A DNA stretch of 36,649 bases, taken from IMG/VR virus record IMGVR_UViG_3300037264_001396, positions 1 to 36,649 of that record; one strand, written 5' to 3'. Below the pieces are notes generated by a model that ran no database searches, was not told where the DNA came from, and saw nothing but the letters and a program-made list of their open reading frames with translations. This document shows positions 8,938-18,434 of the stretch, one piece after another. Position 1 is the stretch's first letter. Every line of letters begins with the position of its first letter. The stretch is from a virus. The position numbers and the translations under genes were made by a program.

Positions 8938-9759
8938 GTGAATTTCAGATATTGTCCATCTTGTAATAAAAAACTTTTATATAAACGAATTTATGAGATG
9001 ATACGAGCAAATTATAATAAGAGCAAATGTAATGTTTGTAATGGGAAAAGAAATGTTGGTGAAAATCATCCAATGTGGGGAAGACATCAATCCGAAGAAA
9101 CGAAGAAAAAACGAAGTAATTCTCTTATGAACCACAATGTGTCTATTAAAACAAGAATAAAGATAGGAAATGCAAATAGGGGAAAACGCAGAACTGATGA
9201 AATGAAACGAAAAATGTCAATTCGACTCAATGGAATTGGGAATCCCTTTTACGGAAAAAATCACTCATTTGATACGAAGGAAAGAATTAGTAAAACGTTG
9301 TCTATAATACTGAATAAACCAGAGGTTAAAAGAAAATTCTGTATTTTAGCAAAGAAGCGATTTTTAAATAAAGAAAACCATCCAATGTTTGGGAAACGCC
9401 ATTCTAAAGAATCAAAGATAAAAATGAGACTTTCGAGAATAAAATATTTGAATGATAAATTTGGGGGTGGTATTTGCCCAACATATAATCCAGTTGCGTG
9501 TAAAATCATAGATGATTATGGTAAAAAACATGGATACGATTTTCAACATGCAATGAATGGTGGAGAGTTTTATATAAAAGATTTAGGATATTGGGCAGAT
9601 GGGTATGACAAAAAGAAAAACACTATAATTGAGTATTACGAGAAACATCATAATTATCATAAAAAGCATGACAACGAACGAAAATCATTAATAATCAAGA
9701 TGTTAAAATGTACATTTATAGAAATGTGGTATGATGGAAAAATTATAATAAGGGGGTAA
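8938..9759 (+). CDS. NUMOD3-type free-standing homing endonuclease
   Basis: A 273-aa basic protein. Two CxxC pairs near the N-terminus (C6/C9, C31/C34) suggest a zinc finger. Four NUMOD3-like DNA-binding segments follow (about 43-60, 78-95, 101-118, 147-165), recognised by NPMWGRHQSEET, NPFYGKNHSFDT and HPMFGKRHSKES. The C-terminal 80 residues (YWADGYDKKKNTIIEYYEKHH ... HD..R) look like the nuclease domain of Vsr/EDxHD-type homing endonucleases. Start is GTG 8938 with GGGAG upstream. It sits between the ligase fusion and a conserved gene without disrupting either, as free-standing homing genes do. Confidence 0.75.
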   Translation: MNFRYCPSCNKKLLYKRIYEMIRANYNKSKCNVCNGKRNVGENHPMWGRHQSEETKKKRSNSLMNHNVSIKTRIKIGNANRGKRRTDEMKRKMSIRLNGIGNPFYGKNHSFDTKERISKTLSIILNKPEVKRKFCILAKKRFLNKENHPMFGKRHSKESKIKMRLSRIKYLNDKFGGGICPTYNPVACKIIDDYGKKHGYDFQHAMNGGEFYIKDLGYWADGYDKKKNTIIEYYEKHHNYHKKHDNERKSLIIKMLKCTFIEMWYDGKIIIRG

Positions 9760-9763
9760 GGTT

Positions 9764-10507
9764 ATGGCAGATACATTAATACAGAATGAAACTGATGAAT
9801 CATTTAGTAGTTTAAAAGAACAATTTGAAGACCAACGGAAAGAGTTAGAATTGCCGTCGTATGTTGATAAAAATAAGGTTGAAGATTTGCGAGAACGAAG
9901 AAACAAAACAATCGAAGAAGTCAACAGAATGATGAAAGGAATTCCAAAGGGACAAGACACAAAGAAAATTATTTTTAGCATGTATATTCCAGAGAAAGAA
10001 CCCGATAGAAAAATTGGTGATAAGTGGGTTGATAAAGATGGTAAGGAGTGGGAAAGAACTGAATTTGGTGTTACCGCCATTCCAAAGATTGATAGAGCGG
10101 AATTGATTCGAGAAGGTTATTTGATGCCAGATTGGTGTCCGAGATGCAAAAATCCAATGAAACATTGGTTGGATAGAAAAATGTGGCCTATTCATAACAT
10201 GTGTTTCAATTGTGTAACGGAAATGGAAACAGACCTTCGTGCAAAAGGACAATATCAGGAGTATGAACGACAGAAGGTTATGGCAAATGTTCGTTCGTTT
10301 TATAATGACGTGATGGATAGTAGAGATGATATTGTTAAAACGTTTCGTGGGTCGTATGTGAACTCATTTGGTGATGTTGAAAAGTGGGATAATGTAAAAG
10401 AGTCTGAATTGTATGCCACAATTGATTCTGATTTGAAAAATCTTGCTGATGAATTTGAAAAAACGTTTGGAGAATCATTAATAGTGGAGAATAATAATGT
10501 CATTTAA
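9764..10507 (+). CDS. Conserved phage protein with treble-clef-like zinc finger
   Basis: A 247-aa protein with C125-P-R-C128 and C147-F-N-C150, spaced to bind one zinc. The N-terminal half is charged and helical (EEVNRMMKGIPKG), the C-terminal half helical and acidic. Proteins with a similar CPRC...MCFDC core sit upstream of terminase in related phages as far as I recall, but their role is not known to me. Start ATG follows AGGGGG. No small-terminase (gp16) gene is otherwise recognisable before the large terminase, so that role is a possibility only. Confidence 0.55.
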   Translation: MADTLIQNETDESFSSLKEQFEDQRKELELPSYVDKNKVEDLRERRNKTIEEVNRMMKGIPKGQDTKKIIFSMYIPEKEPDRKIGDKWVDKDGKEWERTEFGVTAIPKIDRAELIREGYLMPDWCPRCKNPMKHWLDRKMWPIHNMCFNCVTEMETDLRAKGQYQEYERQKVMANVRSFYNDVMDSRDDIVKTFRGSYVNSFGDVEKWDNVKESELYATIDSDLKNLADEFEKTFGESLIVENNNVI

Positions 10508-10805
10508 ATCGTGGTTAGGTGAACAAATTGAATGGTTAAAAGATTTTTTCGAAGAAACAAAGGGTGGTAAATCAAGTTCGCGTCGCATTATAGAAATAGC
10601 GGTCGTGTGGGTTTTTCTTGCAAGTTATTTAAAGGTATCCATCGCAACATCAACAATACAAGATGTGCCTTGGGGGTGGGGTATTTTAATTGCAGGGATT
10701 CTTGGGTTGAAAACATTAGATGCATTTGTAAAGAACAAAAATATAGCAAACGGAAATGGTGATACTTTGGAGATAAAGAAAAATGAAAAAGAGAATGCCG
10801 TCTAA
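10497..10805 (+). CDS. Small two-helix membrane protein, holin-like
   Basis: A 102-aa protein overlapping the previous gene by 11 bases. It has an N-terminal amphipathic charged segment, two predicted membrane helices (about 31-50 and 58-77) separated by a short loop with VPWGWG, and a charged tail. Size and topology fit a holin, but short phage membrane proteins of many kinds look the same. Neighbouring genes also encode membrane proteins, which makes a lysis or envelope role reasonable but unproven. Confidence 0.5.
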   Translation: MSFKSWLGEQIEWLKDFFEETKGGKSSSRRIIEIAVVWVFLASYLKVSIATSTIQDVPWGWGILIAGILGLKTLDAFVKNKNIANGNGDTLEIKKNEKENAV

Positions 10806-11454
10806 GGTTCGTAAACAGAAGAAAAATTCTAGTAAATCAAAAAGTTCCGTAACTGGAAAATTTGCAGATTCGAATGAATTTTCTTTATATAAAGACCGAT
10901 TGGTAGAACATATTGCTGGACAAGAAGTGTGGACAAAATCCGTTGATGAACGACTAGATAGAATGGAAGTATGTTATACCGAAGTCATACCAGAATTGAA
11001 AGTGAAAATGGATATATTATCAAAAGGTATCCCTGACATTCAAGCACAAATAGAAAAACACACAGACGACGGAGATAAAGTGTGGGCAAACATTAGTAAG
11101 GAAATATCAAAGTTAACAACGAGTGTGGATAGTATTTCAAATGATTTGAACCATATTCAGTTGAATGGAAACGTGATTGGATTCAAACAAGGAATTAAAG
11201 AATTGTATATAGCCGTTGGTTTGAATAAAGTTGCGATTGATGAATTACGGGTACTGACTGAAGCCACTAGGTTATTTACTAATATGAAAATTTCTTTGAT
11301 TGCATGGACAAAAACTTCTATGATTGTTCGTTTTTTCAAAAGTCGATTTGGTCAATTGGTTGGATTTGTGATTTTGGCTGGATTATTAAATACATTGTTA
11401 GAATCAATTGGAATTGATTTTAATATTTGGTCGGTAGTAAAAAAGTTGTTTTAA
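10783..11454 (+). CDS. Coiled-coil protein with C-terminal membrane segment
   Basis: A 223-aa protein not recognised. Its start (GGAGATAAAG upstream of ATG 10783) overlaps the preceding gene. The first 25 residues are very basic, residues about 45-150 form a long heptad-like helix region, and about 189-208 (FGQLVGFVILAGLLNTLLES) form a hydrophobic membrane segment close to the C-terminus. It would be tail-anchored. Position between a holin-like and an N-anchored coiled-coil protein hints at a membrane complex. Confidence 0.5.
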   Translation: MKKRMPSKVRKQKKNSSKSKSSVTGKFADSNEFSLYKDRLVEHIAGQEVWTKSVDERLDRMEVCYTEVIPELKVKMDILSKGIPDIQAQIEKHTDDGDKVWANISKEISKLTTSVDSISNDLNHIQLNGNVIGFKQGIKELYIAVGLNKVAIDELRVLTEATRLFTNMKISLIAWTKTSMIVRFFKSRFGQLVGFVILAGLLNTLLESIGIDFNIWSVVKKLF

Positions 11455-11466
11455 ACGGAGACTGTT

Positions 11467-12246
11467 ATGTTTAGTACGGTAGTTATATCATTGTTAAAAA
11501 ACAAATGGACTTGGATAATAATACTATTTCTTGCAATATCATATTTTGGTTATTCTCAATATATGAAAACATTAGAATTGGAACATCAAAACGTGGTACT
11601 AACTCAAAATAGAACTGCATTAGAAGATTTGGTGACAAAAAAGGCAGATTCTATTCAAGCATTGACTGTATCAGTACAAAATTTAAATATAGATAAAGAA
11701 CGTGCAAAACGAAGTTACAACGCATTAGAAACAAAATACGAAACGTTGGTGCATAGTGTGAAAGACTCCGGTGGTTCGTCTGTTACCACAAAGGATTCCA
11801 TTGCAACCATACCATTTGAAGGTAAACAATACATAGCGCATTATAGTGGAAAGGTAAAATATAATATTCCCAAAGACACCGCAACGTGGAACATTGATAT
11901 TGCATTTGATACAATTAAAACACAATCAAATTTAGTATATGAAGATTCATTGTGGAAAATTAGAACAACATCGTTGACGAGTGGTGTAACATTGCGCGGA
12001 ATTTCCACATTAGATGATTTGACGTTGCGAAAAATTCGTGGTGTGCCTGATAAGGTATTCGACGCAGAAAACACGTTTTTGGGTATTGGTGGACTAGTAG
12101 ATTATAACAGGGTGTTTGTAGGCATAGTCATAAAACCGAACAATTGGGCGATATCTGTTCATTATAAGTTATTTGACAAATTTGGTTCTAGTGACGAATC
12201 ACTTCAAAATAGGTTATTATTTGGTATTCACTATTTTGTGTTTTAA
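11467..12246 (+). CDS. N-anchored membrane protein with coiled coil, spanin-like layout
   Basis: A 259-aa protein, strong start (CGGAG before ATG 11467). One hydrophobic anchor at about 14-30, a coiled coil at about 34-95, then a beta-rich C-terminal domain. Inner-membrane spanins have the same anchor plus coiled coil, but the beta domain makes this longer than usual Rz proteins, so I do not assign that function. It ends 12 bases before the terminase gene. Confidence 0.5.
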   Translation: MFSTVVISLLKNKWTWIIILFLAISYFGYSQYMKTLELEHQNVVLTQNRTALEDLVTKKADSIQALTVSVQNLNIDKERAKRSYNALETKYETLVHSVKDSGGSSVTTKDSIATIPFEGKQYIAHYSGKVKYNIPKDTATWNIDIAFDTIKTQSNLVYEDSLWKIRTTSLTSGVTLRGISTLDDLTLRKIRGVPDKVFDAENTFLGIGGLVDYNRVFVGIVIKPNNWAISVHYKLFDKFGSSDESLQNRLLFGIHYFVF

Positions 12247-12258
12247 TTTTGGAGGGTT

Positions 12259-15039
12259 ATGGCAAAATCATTAAAGGAATTGGTATCGGAAGAATTTAAG
12301 AAATGTGCAGCCGACCCAGCATATTTCATGAGAAAATATTGCATCATACAACACCCAATCAAAGGTAAGATGTATTTTGCATTATGGAAATTTCAAGAAA
12401 AATTACTACACCAATTCAAAGAAAGTAAATATAACGTAGTGTTAAAATCTAGACAGTTGGGAATTTCAACGTTAGTCGCTGGATATGCATTGTGGTTGAT
12501 GTTATTCCATAGTGATAAAAACATCCTAGTCATAGCAACGAAACAGGGTGTTGCAAAGAATTTAGTGACGAAAGTTAGAGTGATGCATCAGAATTTACCT
12601 GTGTGGTTGCGTGGTAATTGCGTTGAAGATAACAAACTATCATTAAGATTCGCAAATGGTTCTCAAATTAAAGCAGAATCAAGCGCCCCCGATGCAGGTA
12701 GGTCTGAAGCGTTGTCATTGTTGGTATTGGATGAAGCTGCATTCATCAAAGACATTGATTCGATATGGGCCGCATCGTCATTAACTCTTGCAACAGGTGG
12801 AGATTGTATCATGTTGTCAACACCAAATGGTGTTGGGAATCTTTTCCATAAGATTTGGAAATTTGCTGAAGAAGGTCTTGCATATGGTGATAAGTTTTCG
12901 TTTAACCCATTGAAGTTGCATTGGAGTGTTCATCCAGAACGTGATATCGAATGGAGAAGGCAACAAGATGAAATTTTAGGTCAAAGGCTAGCGGCTCAGG
13001 AATGTTTTGATGCCGAAACCAGAATTTGCACAAGACGAGGATTTGTTCCAATTAGCAAAATAACTACGGCCGATTTTGTGCTAACACACACAGGAATTTT
13101 CAGAAAAGTAACGAATGTAATTGAAAATCCAAAGACGCTCGTAAAACAAGTACACACTTCAAACAATCGAGTTAGGCGAATGGTCACTGCGAATCATCCA
13201 TTTTTAACTTCGGATGGTAAGTTTGTTCCAGTGTCTTCTATTAACAATAATATTATTGAATTTCCACGCGTTGAGTTGTGTAATGCAGTTCCAACTATTG
13301 ATATATTTTCTATCATCCATCCGAAATTTTTTAAGAAGATTCTGTGTGATGAAAAACAATCATTTTATATTAACGATAGAAGACATAAGATGGTGCATAA
13401 GAGATTTATTGAAGTCGGATATAAACTTGGTGTTATTATTGGATTGTATTTAGCAGAGGGATATTCTAATAGATTGCGCGTGGATTTTTCTTTTAATTAT
13501 GAACGAGAAAATTCTACGTGGCCCAAATTAATAACAGAGTATGTTTCTGATTTGTTTGGCATTACATCACATCAAATTAGAAAACAAGAAAATTGTGGGC
13601 ATCTTACGATTTGTTCAGAAGTACTCTGTTCAATATTAACGAAATTTACTGACGGAGAAGACGCCAGAACAAAATGTCTTTCTACTTTTGCATACGAAAA
13701 TGCCAACAGTGAATTATTTAATGGTATTTTATATGGTCTTTTTGTTGGCGATGGTACAGTATCAGATAAGTATAATAAACAAATTTCTCAATCATCTGAT
13801 GATATGATGTATGATGTGTTGTATATGTCCAGAATGCTAAATGTGTTTGGAATTTCTTTTGCAAAGTATGATAGACCAAGTATTGTTGAGATTGATGGTA
13901 GAGTATGCAATACAAAACCATATAAGTATGATTTTAGATTTAAACAATCAAAATTCAAATCATTGAATGAAACCATCGGTACTATTAATGCGGCAAAATC
14001 CATAAATACTGCCTTGATAATAGAAAATGCTGAGGTTGTTGTTCCAGTATATAATCTTGAAGTAGAAATAGACAATTCGTATGTTACTGAACACGGCGTG
14101 GTTCATAATTGTGATTGCGATTTCATAACATCTGGTAATACCGTTATTGAAGGCTCTATAATCAAGTGGTATGAAGATACAATGGTGAAAGACCCAATTG
14201 AAAAGAAGGGTATAGACCACAATTTGTGGATATGGGAATTTCCAGATTACGCAAAAACATATGTTGTTTCTGCCGACGTTGCACGTGGAGATGGTAACGA
14301 CTTTTCGACTGCACAGGTTGTTGATGTAGAAAATCTTGTGCAAGTTGCAGAATATAAAGGTCAACTTGGAACAAAAGATTTTGGTAATTTTTTGGTTGGA
14401 CTTGCAACGGAATACAATGATGCATTATTGGTTATTGAAAATAACGCTGGTTGGAATACTATTCAACAAGCGATAGATAGAGGATATAAAAACTTATTGT
14501 ATACAAGTCCAGATTTAACAAAAGTTGATGTACAAACACAAGTGTTGCGTGGATATGACACATTAAATCCTATTGATAGTACAAAGTTAGTACCCGGATT
14601 TTCAATGACAACAAAAACACGGCCAATTGTCGTGTCTAAGGTTGATGAATATTTTAGAAACAAAGACATGAAAATATTTTCAAAGCGACTCGTGAGTGAA
14701 CTCTATACGTGGATTTGGGAAAGTGGTAAAGCTGACCATTTAGCGGGTTATAATGATGATACAATTATTGCAATGGGAATAGCTCTTTTGATTCGCGACA
14801 CCGCATTGAAATTGAAACAAGTTGGTATTGAAATGCACAAACAGGCGTTGAGTAACATTCGTGTCGTAAGACCGATATATACTCCAAATCAACGGCCGAT
14901 AGTTGACCCATTTATAATGCAACTAGGAGGTGGATACACAGAAGATATTCGTTGGCTAGTGGGTGTGCCACCACTTAAAACGGAGCTAACAGGTTCTGTT
15001 GTTGTCATTGGTGAATCAATGGCAAAAGTTGTTGGCTAG
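12259..15039 (+). CDS. terL: Terminase large subunit (gp17-like), interrupted by an intein
   Basis: DNA-packaging motor ATPase and headful nuclease. The precursor has 926 residues; removing the intein (249-617) leaves 557, normal for the family. ATPase domain: deviant Walker A KSRQLGIST (63-71), as in T4 gp17; Walker B LLVLDEAAF (154-162); coupling motif STPNG (187-191). Nuclease domain after the intein: SADVARGDGNDF (about 671), VIENNAGW (about 725) and NDDTIIAMG (about 832) supply the acidic metal ligands. The intein joins the extein as AAQE/CDCDF, restoring a sequence typical of this family. Start has GGAGGGTT just upstream. The portal gene follows after a promoter-like box. Confidence 0.95.
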   Translation: MAKSLKELVSEEFKKCAADPAYFMRKYCIIQHPIKGKMYFALWKFQEKLLHQFKESKYNVVLKSRQLGISTLVAGYALWLMLFHSDKNILVIATKQGVAKNLVTKVRVMHQNLPVWLRGNCVEDNKLSLRFANGSQIKAESSAPDAGRSEALSLLVLDEAAFIKDIDSIWAASSLTLATGGDCIMLSTPNGVGNLFHKIWKFAEEGLAYGDKFSFNPLKLHWSVHPERDIEWRRQQDEILGQRLAAQECFDAETRICTRRGFVPISKITTADFVLTHTGIFRKVTNVIENPKTLVKQVHTSNNRVRRMVTANHPFLTSDGKFVPVSSINNNIIEFPRVELCNAVPTIDIFSIIHPKFFKKILCDEKQSFYINDRRHKMVHKRFIEVGYKLGVIIGLYLAEGYSNRLRVDFSFNYERENSTWPKLITEYVSDLFGITSHQIRKQENCGHLTICSEVLCSILTKFTDGEDARTKCLSTFAYENANSELFNGILYGLFVGDGTVSDKYNKQISQSSDDMMYDVLYMSRMLNVFGISFAKYDRPSIVEIDGRVCNTKPYKYDFRFKQSKFKSLNETIGTINAAKSINTALIIENAEVVVPVYNLEVEIDNSYVTEHGVVHNCDCDFITSGNTVIEGSIIKWYEDTMVKDPIEKKGIDHNLWIWEFPDYAKTYVVSADVARGDGNDFSTAQVVDVENLVQVAEYKGQLGTKDFGNFLVGLATEYNDALLVIENNAGWNTIQQAIDRGYKNLLYTSPDLTKVDVQTQVLRGYDTLNPIDSTKLVPGFSMTTKTRPIVVSKVDEYFRNKDMKIFSKRLVSELYTWIWESGKADHLAGYNDDTIIAMGIALLIRDTALKLKQVGIEMHKQALSNIRVVRPIYTPNQRPIVDPFIMQLGGGYTEDIRWLVGVPPLKTELTGSVVVIGESMAKVVG
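13003..14109 (+). mobile_element. Intein with LAGLIDADG endonuclease, inserted in terminase
   Basis: In-frame 369-aa intein at residues 249-617. Splice junctions: Cys249 (CFDAETRI) at the N-side, VVHN then Cys618 at the C-side. Splicing block B is VTANHPFL (T-x-x-H) and block F is VYNLEVEIDNSYVTEHGVVHN-like with all expected positions. Two LAGLIDADG motifs, GLYLAEG (about 395) and GLFVGDGTV (about 493), indicate an endonuclease able to home into intein-free alleles. Block A lacks the common Cys-Leu-x-Gly-Asp. It interrupts the region between the ATPase and nuclease domains. Confidence 0.9.
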
Positions 15040-15058
15040 ACGATATACAGAAATGTTG

Positions 15059-15067
15059 ATATTTATA
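15059..15067 (+). promoter_or_regulatory. Candidate late promoter box ATATTTATA before portal
   Basis: Identical to the boxes at 4024, 18391 and 30278 and placed 35 bases before the portal ATG, in the 63-base gap after terminase. The ribosome binding site AAGAGG lies between. Confidence 0.42.
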
Positions 15068-15102
15068 TTAGATGTATACTATAAACTTCATAAGAGGATA
15101 TT

Positions 15103-18100
15103 ATGGCAGAAGTCAATCTATTTCAAAAATTAAGAAGATTATTTTCTTCCGATGTGGTTGTTCGAAGTGTTGGTGGTAAAAAGTTAAAAGTTATAGACGT
15201 GGATAGGCTACAAAGCCTCGGATTTCGTACAAATTATCAAATTGACCGATACGCTCGTGTAATGCATCCGGGCTCTTATTCCTACAATGCACAAATCTCA
15301 TTCCAAACATCTCGACTTCAATTATACAACGATTATGAAGTAATGGATGCTGACCCAATCATAGCATGTCTTTCTGGTGATACAAAAGTTTCTACACTTG
15401 AAGGATTTATGTCAATTGAGGATTTGTCAAAAAAATATTCAAATGGAGAGTATTTTGAAGTTTGGAGTTGGGATAAAGATGCGTGTCAATACACCATCGG
15501 TCAGGCACACCATCCAAGAAAGACAGGTACGAAAAAAGTTATTGAAGTGGTGTGTGATAACGGAAAATCATTAAAATGCACAGAAGACCACAGAATATTA
15601 CTTGTAGATGGAACATATAAACAGGCAAAAGATTTGGTTGTAGGAGAATCCGTAATGCCGTTTTCATATAAGAAAGATGTATATATGAAAATAAAAACAA
15701 ACGAAGGTATTTACAAAAAAGTTCATAGATATATATTTGAAAACATCTTTGATAAAAATATTGATGGCATGCATATACATCATATCAACCACAATAGATA
15801 TGATAACAGAACAAAAAATCTAAAACAACTCACGCCGATAGAACATGCAAGCCATCGTGGTCTATCTATAATAACATCGGAAAGAAAATCAATCGGTTGG
15901 ACAGATGAATCAAAAAAACTCCAATCGGAAAGAGTAAAAGAACGATTTAAAAACAAAGAATATGCCGATAATTTTTCTTTGATAATGAAAGATACTATGT
16001 CCAGCAATATCATTAGAAAGAAAATTTCCGATACCATGAAATTTGTGTGGTTAAATGATGATTATCGAAAAAAGGCATTATCTGGTTGGAGGCAATGGCA
16101 GTCGTCGTTGGAAGGTAAGGAATTTATGTCAATGCATAGTTCCAAACTAAATAAAGAACGGTGGAATAATGATATAGAATATAGAGAAAATATGACGAAG
16201 ATATTTTCCGCGCACGCAAAAAAACTTTGGTCACAACCTGAATTTAAAGAAAAGTTTGTACGGGGTAGGTTGAAAAACTTGAAATTAAAAGTGGCAAATG
16301 ACCCAAACTATTGCAAGAAAACATATGGCAAGAATAGCGCGCAAAATAATAATTTTGATGATGATATATCAAACGAATCTATTTTATTAAAAGGAAGTAA
16401 ATACGATACTGTAAAAGAATTTGCTATAGATTTCGATTTTAATGATAAAAATAGTATGTCACTTCAAAATAAAATTCAATTTTTAAGAAGAAGACTACAT
16501 CAATGCGGATATAATTCTTTTGAAGAATATAAATCGAATTATTCATATTGTAATCACAAAGTTGTGAATATTATAGATAATAATGAAGTTTTAGATGTAT
16601 ATGATTTGACTGTAGATTTTTTTGAGAATTTTTGCTTGGAAAATACGATGATAGTTTCGAACTCGGCCCTCGATATTTATGCCGACGAATGCACAACGAA
16701 GAATGAATATGGTGACATTCTCAAGATAACATCAGATGATGAAAAGGTTCAAGATATTTTAAGAAACCTTTTTTATGACATTTTGAACATCGAGTTCAAT
16801 TTGTGGATGTGGATTCGTAGTATGTGTAAATATGGAAACTCATATTTCAAAATGGACATATCAGAAAAATATGGTGTGGTCAATATTGTACCGCTGCCAG
16901 TATACGAAGTTCAAAGAGAAGAATTTTTTGACCAAAAAAACCCACACGCCGTTCGTTACATTGTACAGGGTTCATATGGACATGGTAAACTTGATAACTA
17001 CGAAGTTGCAGACTTTAGAATTTTAACAGATGCAAATTTCATGCCTTATGGAAAGTCAATGATTGAATCCGCACGAAAGGTGTGGAAACAGTTGACGTTG
17101 ATGGAGGATGCTATGTTGATTCACCGAATCATGAGAGCGCCAGAAAAACGCGTTTTCAAAATTGATATCGGTAACATTCCACCAAATGAAGTTGACCAAT
17201 ATATGGCAGCCATTATTGATAAGATGAAAAAGACGCCATATATAGACCCAACAACCGGTGACTATAATTTGAAATTCAATATGATGAATATGACGGAAGA
17301 TTTTTATCTTCCTGTTCGTGGTAATGAACAAAATACGTCTATTGATTCTCTTAGTGGCCTTCAGTTTAATGCAATCGAAGACATTGAATATCTACGAAAC
17401 AAAATGATGGCTGCATTAAAGGTACCAAAAGCGTTCTTAGGATATGAAGAACAGATTGGTGCAAAAGCAACATTGGCAGCTGAAGACGTTCGATTCGCTC
17501 GAACCATCGAACGATTACAACGTATTGTAGTTTCAGAATTGAGTAAGATTGCAGTTATTCACTTATATGCACAAGGAATAACAGATGGACGATTGGTAAC
17601 TTTTGAATTAGAACTCACAAATCCGAGTACGATTGCAGAACAAGAAAAACTTGCATTGTGGGAAACAAAGGTTCGGCTTGCAAGTGAAATATTAAGTCAA
17701 GAAGACCCAACATTATCTTCGGATTGGATTTACAAAAATGTGTACGGACTAACAGATACACAGATTGAAGATTTGAGAACGGAGATATTACAAGACAAGA
17801 AACGAAAATTCAGACTATCACAAATTGCAGCAGAAGGTAATGACCCTGTAAAAACTGGACAATCTTTTGGTACTGCACATGATTTGGCTGCATTATCACA
17901 ACAATCAAGTGGTGGAGATGAACCGATAAATTATGGCGATACTAATTTTGACCCAGATTCGCCGTTCCATGTAAGTCCTGAACTAAATGTAGACCCACGC
18001 GGTGGTACCCCACCAACAGGTGGTAGACCTGCAGAAGGAATGAAATATGGTCAAGATTCTCATCCACGTGGCAGAAATCCAATGGGTGCAAAGGATTTAC

Positions 18101-18375
18101 AAAATTCACTTGAATATGATAATTCATTAACGCATAAATATAAAGGTGGGCCACTTCATCGCGAACAGAAAGAAACAATGAAAGAATTGACCAAAGAAGA
18201 TAAAGAAAAACGAATGCAATTTGCACTACGACACATCCCAGCCGCTTGGCGAAAAACCAAAAAGATGATTAATGAGAGTATTGGGTCAGATGATGAAAAA
18301 CCAAGTGAAAATGAAGGTTTGTTAGATGAAAGTAAGTTGGATGTAGATGTGTCTGGAAGTGATAAATTCGTGTAA
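15103..18375 (+). CDS. Portal vertex protein (gp20-like), interrupted by an intein
   Basis: Dodecameric portal through which DNA enters the prohead and to which terminase docks. The precursor has 1090 residues; without the intein (89-520) it has 658, longer than T4 gp20 (524) mainly by a charged, Gly/Pro-rich C-terminal tail. The joined extein reads MDADPIIA/SALDIYADECTT, the conserved portal start region. Later conserved stretches include LTLMEDAMLIHRIMRAPEKR, FKIDIGNIPP, LRNKMMAALKVPKAFLG and LAAEDVRFARTIERLQ. A possible prohead-protease site INE-S occurs in the tail at nucleotides about 18274-18285. Position after terminase and before protease matches T4 gene order 17-20-21. Confidence 0.93.
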   Translation: MAEVNLFQKLRRLFSSDVVVRSVGGKKLKVIDVDRLQSLGFRTNYQIDRYARVMHPGSYSYNAQISFQTSRLQLYNDYEVMDADPIIACLSGDTKVSTLEGFMSIEDLSKKYSNGEYFEVWSWDKDACQYTIGQAHHPRKTGTKKVIEVVCDNGKSLKCTEDHRILLVDGTYKQAKDLVVGESVMPFSYKKDVYMKIKTNEGIYKKVHRYIFENIFDKNIDGMHIHHINHNRYDNRTKNLKQLTPIEHASHRGLSIITSERKSIGWTDESKKLQSERVKERFKNKEYADNFSLIMKDTMSSNIIRKKISDTMKFVWLNDDYRKKALSGWRQWQSSLEGKEFMSMHSSKLNKERWNNDIEYRENMTKIFSAHAKKLWSQPEFKEKFVRGRLKNLKLKVANDPNYCKKTYGKNSAQNNNFDDDISNESILLKGSKYDTVKEFAIDFDFNDKNSMSLQNKIQFLRRRLHQCGYNSFEEYKSNYSYCNHKVVNIIDNNEVLDVYDLTVDFFENFCLENTMIVSNSALDIYADECTTKNEYGDILKITSDDEKVQDILRNLFYDILNIEFNLWMWIRSMCKYGNSYFKMDISEKYGVVNIVPLPVYEVQREEFFDQKNPHAVRYIVQGSYGHGKLDNYEVADFRILTDANFMPYGKSMIESARKVWKQLTLMEDAMLIHRIMRAPEKRVFKIDIGNIPPNEVDQYMAAIIDKMKKTPYIDPTTGDYNLKFNMMNMTEDFYLPVRGNEQNTSIDSLSGLQFNAIEDIEYLRNKMMAALKVPKAFLGYEEQIGAKATLAAEDVRFARTIERLQRIVVSELSKIAVIHLYAQGITDGRLVTFELELTNPSTIAEQEKLALWETKVRLASEILSQEDPTLSSDWIYKNVYGLTDTQIEDLRTEILQDKKRKFRLSQIAAEGNDPVKTGQSFGTAHDLAALSQQSSGGDEPINYGDTNFDPDSPFHVSPELNVDPRGGTPPTGGRPAEGMKYGQDSHPRGRNPMGAKDLQNSLEYDNSLTHKYKGGPLHREQKETMKELTKEDKEKRMQFALRHIPAAWRKTKKMINESIGSDDEKPSENEGLLDESKLDVDVSGSDKFV
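15367..16662 (+). mobile_element. Intein with HNH endonuclease, inserted in portal
   Basis: In-frame 432-aa intein, residues 89-520. It starts CLSGDTKV (classical block A), block B is CTEDHRIL, block F is VYDLTVDFFENF and it ends MIVSN with Ser521 as +1 residue. The penultimate residue is Ser instead of the usual His. The insert contains HIHHINHN...NRTKNL (about 225), an HNH endonuclease core, followed by helical repeats rich in Trp/Lys that may bind DNA. It is unrelated to the terminase intein in endonuclease type, so the two arrived independently. Confidence 0.9.
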
Positions 18376-18390
18376 AAATGATGCGTTTTG

Positions 18391-18399
18391 ATATTTATA
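18391..18399 (+). promoter_or_regulatory. Candidate late promoter box ATATTTATA before 18435 gene
   Basis: Same nonamer 35 bases before ATG 18435. It lies in a small inverted repeat TTTGATA (18387-18393) / TATCAAA (18413-18419); the ribosome binding site TTGAGAG follows directly. Confidence 0.42.
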
Positions 18400-18434
18400 T
18401 TTGAAATTATTCTATCAAATTGAGAGATTATAGT

